In this document: one piece after another, positions 1-6,528 of the stretch
Layout of the letters: each line of letters starts with the position of its first letter
How positions within the stretch are numbered: position 1 is the first letter of the stretch
The notes under the pieces: generated by a model
Database searches by the model: none
What the model saw: only the letters and a program-made list of their open reading frames with translations
Told to the model about the DNA's origin: nothing
Position numbers and translations under genes: made by a program
NCBI GenBank assembly: GCA_021204765.1
Contig: JAJPYU010000109.1
Span: 1 to 7,776, forward strand
DNA length: 7,776 nt
Source of the DNA: Clostridiales bacterium
GTDB lineage: Bacteria > Bacillota > Clostridia > Lachnospirales > Lachnospiraceae
Direction of reading: 5' to 3'

Positions 1-141
1 GAGATCCAGAAGATGCCTGAAGGCTACTACTATTTCCTGCAGATCGACGGCGTAAGCGAGACTCCAAATGAGTTGGAGCAGCGGCTGCGGATCATGGATC
101 ACGTACTTCGCTATCTTATATTCAGAAAAGACGAGAAGTAA
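1..141 (+). CDS. rpsF: 30S ribosomal protein S6, C-terminal part (gene starts before the window)
   Basis: The first 46 codons, open from base 1, end at a TAA at 139-141. The visible peptide has the S6 C-terminal pattern: a beta strand with EGYYYFLQ, then an acidic helix with ELEQRLRIMDHVLRYL and the tail IFRKDEK. S6 binds 16S rRNA together with S18 on the platform of the small subunit. S18 is encoded two genes downstream, so the classic rpsF-ssb-rpsR order is kept. About half of the usual ~95-residue protein is visible. The promoter and any S6:S18 autoregulatory leader would lie upstream of the window. Confidence is high because both sequence pattern and context agree. Confidence 0.95.
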   Translation, partial: EIQKMPEGYYYFLQIDGVSETPNELEQRLRIMDHVLRYLIFRKDEK

Positions 142-176
142 GATGGGGTGGGCATCCGGACAGAAAAGAGGATAAT

Positions 177-620
177 ATGAACAGAGTTATATTGATGGGA
201 CGTCTCACGAGAGACCCCGATATCCGTTACTCACAGAATGACCAGTCCATGGCCATCGCCAGATACACGCTGGCAGTTGACAGAAGAGGCCGCAGGGACG
301 GAGGCGACGGACAGCAGACCGCAGACTTTATCGGCTGCGTGGCTTTCGGCCGTCAGGCAGAGTTCGCGGAGAAGTATCTCCGCAAGGGTATGAGGATTGC
401 CATTACCGGCAGGATCCAGACCGGCAGTTACACCAATCGTGACGGGCAGAAGGTCTATACCACAGATGTCATTGTGGAGGATCACGAGTTCTGCGAGAGC
501 AAGAATGCGAACAGCCAGGGCGGATACGGCCAGGGCGGCAGGCCCACACCGGAGAACGCAGTGAGCGACGGATTTATGAATATTCCGGACGGCATTGACG
601 AGGAGCTGCCGTTCAACTAG
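177..620 (+). CDS. ssb: Single-stranded DNA-binding protein
   Basis: This 147-residue protein coats single-stranded DNA during replication, repair and recombination. Residues 1-105 form the OB fold, starting MNRVILMGRLTRDPD and containing the family pattern around TADFIGCVAFGRQAEFAEKYLRKG (roughly 48-71) and the strand near GSYTNRDGQKVYTTDV. A Gly/Gln/Asn-rich linker follows (about 110-125). The acidic tip DEELPF, which recruits replication and repair partners, is followed by one extra Asn, so Phe is not the last residue. The start follows AGAGG at about 166-171. The gene sits 35 bp after rpsF and 17 bp before rpsR, so it is expected to be co-transcribed. A phage-borne paralogue is unlikely given the operon. 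Confidence 0.96.
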   Translation: MNRVILMGRLTRDPDIRYSQNDQSMAIARYTLAVDRRGRRDGGDGQQTADFIGCVAFGRQAEFAEKYLRKGMRIAITGRIQTGSYTNRDGQKVYTTDVIVEDHEFCESKNANSQGGYGQGGRPTPENAVSDGFMNIPDGIDEELPFN

Positions 621-637
621 ACCAGGAGGAACAGATC

Positions 638-898
638 ATGGCATACAGCAGAGAATCAAGAAATGACTCCCCCATGAAGAGGAGGGGAGGACGCAGGAGG
701 AAAAAAGTATGTGTCTTCTGCGGGAAGGACAATGTAATTGATTACAAGGACGTTAATAAATTAAAGAGATACGTCTCCGAGAGAGGCAAGATCCTTCCCA
801 GGAGGATTACCGGCAACTGTGCGAAGCATCAGCGTGCCATCACCACGGCTATCAAGAGAGCCCGTCATCTGGCTCTTATGCCGTACATCGCAGATTGA
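638..898 (+). CDS. rpsR: 30S ribosomal protein S18, zinc-binding type
   Basis: This 86-residue basic protein of the small-subunit platform partners with S6. The family core is visible: KVCVFCGK near 23-30, YKDVNKLKRYVSERGKI near 36-51, ILPRRITGNCAKHQR near 52-66, and a C-terminal helix with AIKRARHLALMPY. Cys25, Cys28, Cys61 and His64 form a CXXC plus CXXH set, the zinc-binding (C+) version of S18. The N-terminal extension is rich in Arg, Lys and Gly. The AGGAGGA ribosome binding site at 624-630 lies 7 bases before ATG. No T-tract terminator directly follows the stop, so read-through into the next region is possible. Confidence 0.97.
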   Translation: MAYSRESRNDSPMKRRGGRRRKKVCVFCGKDNVIDYKDVNKLKRYVSERGKILPRRITGNCAKHQRAITTAIKRARHLALMPYIAD

Positions 899-968
899 GA
901 CCTGACGCATCTGTGTGCAGCTTGTGCAGGCGCAATCTGAATGTCAGAAATTTCATAAGTGTTTTTAA

Positions 969-1002
969 GCAGCAGGCGCTGGGGACACCCGGTGTCTGCT
1001 GT
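969..1002 (+). other. Strong 15-bp hairpin in the rpsR-downstream spacer
   Basis: Bases 969-983 pair with 988-1002 without bulges, using a few G-U pairs, and leave a GACA loop at 984-987. The inner GGG/CCC and outer AGCAG/CTGCT make it very stable. No T-run follows, so it is not a standard intrinsic terminator. It could be an mRNA 3'-end stabiliser for the rpsF operon, an RNase processing site, or the first stem of a leader for the next gene. The pairing is seen directly; the role is inference. Confidence 0.6.
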
Positions 1003-1018
1003 CGCTCTATACACAGGG

Positions 1019-1103
1019 CTCGCGAGAGTTGATTTGGTGCGAACCCGCGAGATGGGCAGTGACGGTTTGCCGCCTCCTGCCTTATTGAGGGAGGCATATA
1101 ATT
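1019..1103 (+). promoter_or_regulatory. Structured leader that can cover the ribosome binding site of the LTA-synthase-like gene
   Basis: After the large hairpin, CTCGCG (1019-1024) can pair with CGCGAG (1046-1051), and GGCA (1055-1058) with TGCC (1068-1071). GCCTCC (1072-1077) then pairs perfectly with GGAGGC (1090-1095), which is the Shine-Dalgarno of the gene starting at 1104. An alternative pairing, TGCCT (1078-1082) with AGGCA (1092-1096), also covers it. The translation signal can therefore be masked by either of two stems. I tried to match the c-di-AMP (ydaO), cobalamin and T-box patterns and none fits convincingly, so no riboswitch class is assigned. No convincing -35/-10 pair was found in 899-1103. 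Confidence 0.45.
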
Positions 1104-3236
1104 ATGCATTTTGAATTTTGCGGGAAGAAAGTAAAGATACTGGCCACGGCAGTGACGGCCTTTATCATCATATTTGTCGCTGCACATTGGAAATTATATC
1201 TGGGAGAGGATGTGGAGACGGAGTTTGGGCCTATCCTGTTAGCCCTGTCCATTATCGGCGGCATTGCCGCCTGGCCGCTTATTGCAGTCAGAGCCAGTGT
1301 GAATGACAGATATAAAATGCTGGTGAACACCATCTTTTTCTTTATCATGCCCATACTCACGATGCAGATGGTGGAGTGCTTTAATGATAAATTCATATGG
1401 AATTTCTCCGTAAAGACCGGCATATCCAACTATCTGATCTACCTGGTATTCTACCTGATAATCTGGCTTATCTCCGGCAGATATCATCTGACCGGACTCA
1501 TAATAAATATCGTTCTTTATGTCTGGGCGCTGGTTAATTATTTTATTGAGCTTTTCAGGGGCACGCCTTTCCTGCCGGCAGATATCATCAGTGCGAAGAC
1601 GGGACTGAGCGTCGCTGACGGCTATGATTTTGCCCTGAGCTGGGAAATCATCCTGGGTTCCATTATATTTTTCCTGATCTATCTGATAAATAAGCACATA
1701 AAGAGTGAGAGACCCAAAAAGCTCAAGTATAAGGTCAGTTGGAAATGTGCGTGCGCGGCATATCTGGCTGTTATACTTATATCATTTTTCTTCACGGATT
1801 TTTCCGCAAATACCGGGTACAAGCCGGACTTCTGGAATCAGGCCAGAGGCTATCACAAGACGGGATCATTCTTTAATTTCTGCCTGAACACCAAGTATCT
1901 GAAAGTGCGCAAGCCTTCCGGATACGATGCGGGGGAAGTGGAGGATATAGTATACGACACCCTGGAAGATTACGGAGTGGATCCGGAGGGCGACACCTCC
2001 CTCAATATCCTCACCGGCGAGGATGACTATGTGGCCACTGCCACAGAGGGCAACTACCCGAATATCATCTATATAATGAATGAGTCCTTTGCAGACCTGG
2101 GGAATATGGGAGACCTTGAGACCAATGAGGATTACATGCCTTTCATACATAATCTCACTGAGAATACCATAAAGGGCTACCTGTCCGTGCCTGTATTCGG
2201 TGCCGGGACCAGCAACAGCGAGTTCGAGGCCCTGACGGGGGACACCATAGCTTTTCTGCCTTCGGGCTGTAATGTGTACCAGCTTTACATAAAGAAGGAG
2301 ACTCCCTCCATTGTCTCATCCCTGATCAGCCTGGGTTACTCCCATGTGGCCCTGCATCCCTATTACAGGGATGGATGGAACCGGTCTACCGTCTATCCTC
2401 TGCTGGGGTTCTCGGATTTCATAAGTCTGGAGGATATAGTGGACGAGGATATCCTGGATGAGTACGAGTCCACTTCAAATGTGACAGAGTACGAGGAGAA
2501 TCTGAAGGAGCGCTATGCCGACGGCGGGGATATGCTTCTCAGGCGCTTTATCAGTGACGCGTATGATTACAGCATGATAGAGGATATGTATGAGGATCGG
2601 GATCCTGACCAGCCTTTCTTCATCTTCAACGTGACCATGCAGAATCACGGTGGATACACCGTCTCGTACAGCAATTTCAATCAGCAGATCTACATCACGA
2701 ACATGGAGGGCGAGTACCCCATGGCGAACCGCTATCTCTCCCTGGTAAAGGAGTCGGATTCCGCCTTCGAGAGCCTGGTGGAGTACTTTTCCAACGTGGA
2801 CGAGCCCACTGTCATCTGCATGTTCGGAGACCATCTGCCTTCCGTAGAGACGGCCTTTTATGAGGAGCTTCTCGGCAGTGACCTGGATGAGCTGACTACC
2901 GAACAGGAGCAGCTGCGCTATGAGACGCCCTTTATCATCTGGGCAAATTACGATATAGAGGAAGCAGAAGTGGACAATATTTCCTCCAATTATCTTCATG
3001 TGCTTTTGGAGCAGACGGCAGGCCTGCCCATGACACAGTATGATAAATACCTGGCGGCAGTCTACCAGACGGTGCCTGTCATCGATACTGTGGGTTATAA
3101 AGATGCCGACGGAACCTGTTATTCCGCCAACGATGAGACGCCTTTTGAGACCCTGCTCCACGAGTACAACTGTGTGGAGTACAATATGCTTCTGGACAAG
3201 AAAGACAGAAAAGACGAGCTCTTCTATTTAAACTAA
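1104..3236 (+). CDS. Lipoteichoic-acid-synthase-family membrane sulfatase-fold protein
   Basis: This 710-residue polytopic membrane enzyme has an extracytoplasmic alkaline-phosphatase/sulfatase-fold domain. About seven hydrophobic segments are visible near residues 11-28, 43-63, 73-93, 108-124, 128-150, 180-197 and 213-231, against five in classical LtaS. The catalytic domain spans roughly 318-660. Expected metal and catalytic residues are present: Glu327 in MNESF, nucleophile Thr369 in GAGTSNSEFE, His418 with Trp425-Asn-Arg427 in HPYYRDGWNR, His515 in TMQNHGGY, and Asp575-His576 in MFGDHLP. LtaS-type enzymes move glycerol-phosphate from phosphatidylglycerol to a growing polymer; this one could instead be a primase or another phosphoglycerol/phosphoethanolamine transferase. 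GGGAGG ends 9 bases before ATG. It sits between rpsR and the DHH gene, seemingly as its own unit. Confidence 0.88.
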   Translation: MHFEFCGKKVKILATAVTAFIIIFVAAHWKLYLGEDVETEFGPILLALSIIGGIAAWPLIAVRASVNDRYKMLVNTIFFFIMPILTMQMVECFNDKFIWNFSVKTGISNYLIYLVFYLIIWLISGRYHLTGLIINIVLYVWALVNYFIELFRGTPFLPADIISAKTGLSVADGYDFALSWEIILGSIIFFLIYLINKHIKSERPKKLKYKVSWKCACAAYLAVILISFFFTDFSANTGYKPDFWNQARGYHKTGSFFNFCLNTKYLKVRKPSGYDAGEVEDIVYDTLEDYGVDPEGDTSLNILTGEDDYVATATEGNYPNIIYIMNESFADLGNMGDLETNEDYMPFIHNLTENTIKGYLSVPVFGAGTSNSEFEALTGDTIAFLPSGCNVYQLYIKKETPSIVSSLISLGYSHVALHPYYRDGWNRSTVYPLLGFSDFISLEDIVDEDILDEYESTSNVTEYEENLKERYADGGDMLLRRFISDAYDYSMIEDMYEDRDPDQPFFIFNVTMQNHGGYTVSYSNFNQQIYITNMEGEYPMANRYLSLVKESDSAFESLVEYFSNVDEPTVICMFGDHLPSVETAFYEELLGSDLDELTTEQEQLRYETPFIIWANYDIEEAEVDNISSNYLHVLLEQTAGLPMTQYDKYLAAVYQTVPVIDTVGYKDADGTCYSANDETPFETLLHEYNCVEYNMLLDKKDRKDELFYLN

Positions 3237-3249
3237 ATCTGAAAAATGA

Positions 3250-3311
3250 CCGCGAATGCGGGTGCTGCAGTTGCATTTCAGGCGTCAGCTGGCTGACGTC
3301 TGAAATGTAAC
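3250..3311 (+). other. Two hairpins after the LTA-synthase-like gene, including a 20-bp stem
   Basis: A short CCGC-GAAT-GCGG hairpin (3250-3261) is followed by a very long one. Bases 3270-3289 pair with 3292-3311 over 20 positions with two G-T wobbles and only a 2-base central spacer (in RNA the loop would open to about 4 bases). No T-run follows on either strand, so it does not look like an ordinary terminator. It may be a palindromic extragenic element, an RNA 3'-end protector, or a cruciform-forming site. No second copy was found in this window. Confidence 0.55.
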
Positions 3312-3360
3312 CCTGAAGGGGCTGGGGTGAGAGCAGAAATTCGCTTAGCCCCTTTTCAGG
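3312..3360 (+). terminator. Possible intrinsic terminator after the LTA-synthase-like gene
   Basis: CCTGAA-GGGGCT (3312-3323) pairs with AGCCCC (3347-3352) and TTCAGG (3355-3360), leaving a two-T bulge at 3353-3354. Read simply, it is an AAGGGGCT/AGCCCCTT stem followed by TT, with TTCTT further on. The loop is long (about 23 bases) and can form its own smaller stem. The T-run is short, so termination may be partial. The 3' arm overlaps the -35 of the next promoter, a compact terminator-promoter junction. Confidence 0.45.
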
Positions 3361-3381
3361 TTCTTAAAGTTGTGTTATACT
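3353..3381 (+). promoter_or_regulatory. Sigma-A-type promoter for the DHH-rplI-dnaB operon
   Basis: TTTTCA (3353-3358) as -35 and TATACT (3376-3381) as -10 are separated by exactly 17 bases. The -10 matches the consensus in five of six positions and the -35 in four of six. Transcription would start near 3388, leaving an untranslated leader of about 65 bases before the GTG at 3453. That leader holds a 10-bp perfect palindrome, AAACGCGTTT (3403-3412), which could be a binding site or chance. Confidence 0.6.
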
Positions 3382-3427
3382 AACTTCTAATTACCAACCG
3401 AAAAACGCGTTTAAAAGAAAGGCGTGT

Positions 3428-3450
3428 CGGGAGAGGACTCCCGGGGTGAG
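3428..3450 (+). promoter_or_regulatory. Hairpin and GGGGTGAG ribosome binding site before a GTG start
   Basis: CGGGAG (3428-3433) pairs perfectly with CTCCCG (3438-3443) around an AGGA loop. The GGGGTGAG at 3443-3450, the only good Shine-Dalgarno for the GTG at 3453, begins on the last stem base. An in-frame TGA lies at 3447-3449, so no more upstream in-frame start is possible. The next in-frame ATG is at 3615, inside the first catalytic motif, so it would destroy the enzyme. This fixes GTG 3453 as the start. Confidence 0.55.
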
Positions 3451-3452
3451 CT

Positions 3453-4556
3453 GTGGATCAGGATAATAATATAAAAGAAAACACCGGAGTCACAGGGCAG
3501 CTGCCTGTCGAGGCGATAAAGAAGCACCGGGCGGGGCGGGGTACCCGGGGAAAGGCCGTGTATAAGGCGGCAACCCTTCGTGATATCATTATCAGCCACG
3601 AGCGCATCCTGGTCATGGGACACAGGATAGCGGACATGGATTCCTTTGGCGCTGCGGTCGGCATATACTGTGCGGCCAGGCAGCTGGGAAAGGAGAGTTA
3701 CATTGTCCTGGGTACGGTGACCACCTCCTTAAAGCCCATGCTGGACTGCTTCGGCACGGAGGCAGGCTATCCCGGGGATATGATCATTACCGGTGAGAGA
3801 GCCATGGAACTGACGGACAGCGGGACAGCCCTGGTGGTGGTGGATACCAACAGCCCCTCCTACACTGAGTGCCAAAAGCTTCTGTACATGGCGGATTCCC
3901 TGGTGGTATTTGACCATCACCGCCAGGGCTCGGAGACCATAGATAATGCGGATCTCTCTTATATAGAGCCCTACGCCTCCTCAGCCTGTGAGCTGACCAC
4001 TGAGGTGATACAGAATTTCGATGAGGACATAGAGCTGTCTGATGCGGAGGCAGACGCCCTCTACGCCGGCATTTTGCTGGATACGAATAACTTCGTGACC
4101 AGAACCGGGGTCCGCACTTTTGAGACGGCGGCGTATCTGAAGCGATGCGGGGCGGATACCACCCGGGTCAGGAAGCTGATGAGGAATGACCTTAATGCTT
4201 ACAAGGCCAGGGCGGATGCCATAGTACACACTGAGGTTTACCGCGGAGCATACGCCATCAGCATCTGCCCGGCGGACAATATAGAGAGCCCTACCGTGGC
4301 CTGCGCCCAGGCGGCCAACGAGCTGCTTAATATAATAGGAATAAAGGCTTCTTTTGTTCTGACTGAGTATGGGGGAAAGGTCTATATCAGCGCCCGTTCC
4401 ATAGATGAGATAGACGTACAGAAGATAATGGTGAAGCTTGGAGGAGGAGGACATATTTCCTCTGCTGGTGCGCAGATGACCGGATGTACGGTGGATGAAG
4501 CCAGACAGACCATAATGGATATGATCGATGAGATGATTGACAGAGGAGGAGAGTGA
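3453..4556 (+). CDS. DHH/DHHA1 phosphoesterase, equivalent to the catalytic half of GdpP (c-di-AMP phosphodiesterase)
   Basis: This 367-residue protein starts at GTG and is probably soluble. Residues 50-215 form the DHH domain: MGHRIADMDS (His57, Asp61, Asp63), VVVDTN (Asp131), FDHHR (Asp154, His155, His156) and ILLDTNNF (Asp210), a full two-metal set. The DHHA1 domain ends in LGGGGHISSAGAQ (329-341). Residues 31-56 match the linker that follows the degenerate GGDEF domain in GdpP. The two membrane helices, PAS and GGDEF domains of a ~650-residue GdpP are absent, and no remnant is visible in the 216 bp upstream. Residues 1-30 are polar and unassigned. GdpP hydrolyses c-di-AMP to pApA; lone DHH-DHHA1 proteins may prefer pApA or nanoRNA, so substrate is uncertain. 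The spacing to rplI (4 bp) suggests coupled translation. Confidence 0.85.
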   Translation: MDQDNNIKENTGVTGQLPVEAIKKHRAGRGTRGKAVYKAATLRDIIISHERILVMGHRIADMDSFGAAVGIYCAARQLGKESYIVLGTVTTSLKPMLDCFGTEAGYPGDMIITGERAMELTDSGTALVVVDTNSPSYTECQKLLYMADSLVVFDHHRQGSETIDNADLSYIEPYASSACELTTEVIQNFDEDIELSDAEADALYAGILLDTNNFVTRTGVRTFETAAYLKRCGADTTRVRKLMRNDLNAYKARADAIVHTEVYRGAYAISICPADNIESPTVACAQAANELLNIIGIKASFVLTEYGGKVYISARSIDEIDVQKIMVKLGGGGHISSAGAQMTGCTVDEARQTIMDMIDEMIDRGGE

Positions 4557-4560
4557 TCAG

Positions 4561-5010
4561 ATGAAAGTTATCTTATTACAGGACGTGAAGTCCCTGGGTA
4601 AAAAGGATGATATAGTGAATGTCAGCGATGGCTATGCCAGGAATATGATCATTCCCAAAGGGATGGGGGTGGAGGCCACGCCGAAGAATCTCAACGACCT
4701 GAAGCTCCGTGACCAGAGAGCGGCGAAAGCGGCAGCAGACCAGCTTGCGGCAGCAAAGCAGCTGGCGGCAGACCTGTCGGAGAAGAGCGTAGAGGTGAGG
4801 ATCCGTGCCGGTGAGGGCGGCAAAACCTTTGGCTCCGTCTCCACAAAAGAGATCGCCGCGGCGGCAAAGGAACAGTTAGGTATTGAGCTGGACAAAAAGA
4901 AGATGGTGCTGCCGGAGTCTATCAAGTCCCTGGGCACTTATGAGATCAGCATACGGCTGCACCCGAAAGTGACAGCCACGCTCAGAGTAAAGGTGAGTGG
5001 TCACCTTTAA
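4561..5010 (+). CDS. rplI: 50S ribosomal protein L9
   Basis: This 149-residue L9 binds 23S rRNA near the L1 stalk. The N-terminal RNA-binding domain carries the family pattern MKVILLQDVKSLGKK-DIVNVSDGYARN (1-28), where the usual Asn-Phe/Tyr-Leu is Asn-Met-Ile. A long Ala/Lys/Gln-rich connecting helix follows (about 42-74), then the C-terminal domain with AGEGGKTFGSVSTKEI (83-98) and the LGTYEISIRLHPKVTA strand region. The ATG at 4561 is preferred over an in-frame ATG at 4537, which would add eight residues not found in L9 and would place the start upstream of the GAGGAGGAGAG ribosome binding site (4543-4553). That site lies inside the end of the phosphoesterase gene, so the two genes are probably translationally coupled. 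Confidence 0.96.
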   Translation: MKVILLQDVKSLGKKDDIVNVSDGYARNMIIPKGMGVEATPKNLNDLKLRDQRAAKAAADQLAAAKQLAADLSEKSVEVRIRAGEGGKTFGSVSTKEIAAAAKEQLGIELDKKKMVLPESIKSLGTYEISIRLHPKVTATLRVKVSGHL

Positions 5011-5015
5011 GGTCT

Positions 5016-5040
5016 GCGCCGGGCATTCTGCTGCCGGCGC
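5016..5040 (+). other. GC-rich hairpin between rplI and dnaB
   Basis: GCGCCGG (5016-5022) pairs with CCGGCGC (5034-5040); inner CA/TG pairs extend it past a bulged G. No T-run follows, and dnaB begins 60 bases later with no clear promoter. It is more likely an mRNA processing or stability element, or an attenuator tuning the rplI:dnaB ratio, than a full terminator. The pairing is seen; the function is inferred. Confidence 0.45.
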
Positions 5041-5099
5041 TGCGAGGATGAGAGTAAATTGTGTAACGGTGAGCGAGGCCCGGGACCGGAGGATATTTC

Positions 5100-6434
5100 A
5101 TGGCAGAGGAAGAACTGATAAAGCGCATAATGCCTCACAGCCTTGAGGCAGAGCAGTCTGTCATAGGCTCCATGATCATGGACAGGGATGCCATACTGGC
5201 CGCAATGGAGCTTCTTGAAAAGGATGATTTCTACCATCAGCAGTACGGTATACTTTTTGAGACCATCACGGAGCTTTTTAATTCCGGTGCGGCAGTGGAT
5301 GTGGTCACCCTCCAGAATGCCCTCAGGGAAAAGGATGTCCCTCCCCAGATCAGCAGCCTGGAATATGTGGGAGAGCTGGTCACGGCGGTGCCTACCTCAG
5401 CCAATGTGAAATATTACGCTCAGATTGTTCAGGAAAAGTCTATGTTGCGGAAGCTTATCCGTACCAATGAGGACATAGCGGATGCCTGCTATCTGGGACA
5501 CGACAGCCTGGGCGATATTCTGGAGGATACGGAAAAGCGGATATTTAACCTGCTCCGGAGCCGGACGGGCAGTGATCTTGTGCCAATCCGTGAGATAGTG
5601 ATGGAGGCCTTAGACCGCATAGAGCAGGCGTCGAGGGTACAGGGTAATGTGACCGGCCTGGCTACGGGATTTACAGATCTGGATTATAGGCTGTCAGGGC
5701 TGCAAAAGTCAGATCTGATACTCCTTGCTGCCCGCCCTTCCATGGGCAAGACGGCTCTGGCCCTGAATATTGCCCAGTATGTGGCTTTTCACCAGGATCT
5801 GCCGGTGGCCATATTCAGCCTGGAGATGTCCAGGGAGCAGCTGGTAAACAGGCTGTTTGCAATGGAGGCAAAGGTGGATTCACAGCAGATCAGGAATGGG
5901 AATCTCTCCGATTCCGACTGGGAGAAGCTCATTGAGGGTGCCGGAGTCATAGGGAATTCAAAGCTTATCATAGATGATACCCCGGGTATCACGGTCTCGG
6001 AGCTTCGCAGCAAATGCCGGAAGTTCAAGCTGGAAAATGACATACAGCTGATCATTATTGACTATTTGCAGCTCATGGGCTCATCTTCCCGCAGGAGCGA
6101 TTCCAGGCAGCAGGAAATATCAGATATCTCCAGATCCCTAAAGCAGATTGCCAGGGAGCTCTCCGTCCCGGTGCTGGCATTGTCACAGCTCTCCCGTGCA
6201 GTGGAGCAGCGCCCGGAGCACAGGCCTATGCTCTCAGACCTTCGCGAGTCGGGGGCCATAGAGCAGGATGCCGATGTTGTCATGTTTATTTACAGGGACG
6301 ATTATTACAATAAGGACTCAGATAATAAGGGCATAGCCGAGGTCAATGTGGCCAAGCAGAGGAACGGTCCCATAGGGACGGTAAATCTGGTGTGGCTGCC
6401 TCAGTATACGAAATTTGCAAACCTGGAAAAATAA
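5100..6434 (+). CDS. dnaB: Replicative DNA helicase DnaB
   Basis: This 444-residue hexameric helicase unwinds the chromosomal fork 5' to 3' and recruits primase. The N-terminal helical domain (about 10-110) opens with the family pattern MPHSLEAEQSVIGSMI. A linker helix region with DILEDTEKRIFNL (138-150) follows, then a RecA-like domain from about 185. Walker A is ARPSMGKT (211-218, Lys217, Thr218), the catalytic Glu242 is in FSLEMS, Walker B is IIIDYLQL (318-325), Gln363 is in ALSQLSRAVEQR, and the arginine finger Arg421 is in KQRNGPIGT. SDLRESGAIEQDADVV (379-394) is also typical. Length is normal and no intein is present. CGGAGGA (5087-5093) precedes ATG by 6 bases. The rplI-dnaB order is standard in Firmicutes. 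Confidence 0.97.
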   Translation: MAEEELIKRIMPHSLEAEQSVIGSMIMDRDAILAAMELLEKDDFYHQQYGILFETITELFNSGAAVDVVTLQNALREKDVPPQISSLEYVGELVTAVPTSANVKYYAQIVQEKSMLRKLIRTNEDIADACYLGHDSLGDILEDTEKRIFNLLRSRTGSDLVPIREIVMEALDRIEQASRVQGNVTGLATGFTDLDYRLSGLQKSDLILLAARPSMGKTALALNIAQYVAFHQDLPVAIFSLEMSREQLVNRLFAMEAKVDSQQIRNGNLSDSDWEKLIEGAGVIGNSKLIIDDTPGITVSELRSKCRKFKLENDIQLIIIDYLQLMGSSSRRSDSRQQEISDISRSLKQIARELSVPVLALSQLSRAVEQRPEHRPMLSDLRESGAIEQDADVVMFIYRDDYYNKDSDNKGIAEVNVAKQRNGPIGTVNLVWLPQYTKFANLEK

Positions 6435-6449
6435 GGCTACTGTGAACAA

Positions 6450-6515
6450 GTAGACAGGACATTTATATGGATGCTTCAAGCTTGTTTGAAAGCATATATA
6501 AGTGTACTGGCTACC
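6450..6515 (+). repeat. Long hairpin repeat, copy 1
   Basis: The left arm GTAGACAGGACATTTATATG pairs with the right arm ending TACTGGCTAC; ATGCTT/AAGCAT (6471-6476/6490-6495) forms the inner stem, with a GG bulge at 6469-6470 and a CAAGC-type loop. It aligns with copy 2 at 7183-7250: 16 of 20 bases in the left arm, 17 of 20 in the last part of the right arm, and a shared TTCAAGC loop motif. Two pairs change on both sides between copies (A-T to G-C, T-G to G-C). Confidence 0.7.
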
Positions 6516-6528
6516 TGTGAAACAGGTA

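Noticed and set aside
899..1103. c-di-AMP (ydaO), cobalamin or T-box riboswitch in the LTA-synthase-like leader
   Set aside because: Short resemblances exist (GGGGAC, GGTGCGAACCCG, a partial GGTG-GAAC-type string), but conserved cores are incomplete or in the wrong order, and the GGGGAC lies inside a continuous hairpin.
876..1187. 103-codon - strand ORF overlapping rpsR end and leader
   Set aside because: Translation lacks family features, overlaps real genes at both ends, and the region is better explained by RNA hairpins.
2475..3161. 228-codon - strand ORF
   Set aside because: Antisense shadow of the strongly supported LTA-synthase-like coding region; low-complexity translation without recognisable motifs.
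4537..4560. Upstream ATG for rplI, adding eight residues
   Set aside because: The ATG at 4561 gives the canonical L9 N-terminus and has a correctly spaced GAGGAGGAGAG site; the upstream ATG lies before that site and inside the phosphoesterase end.
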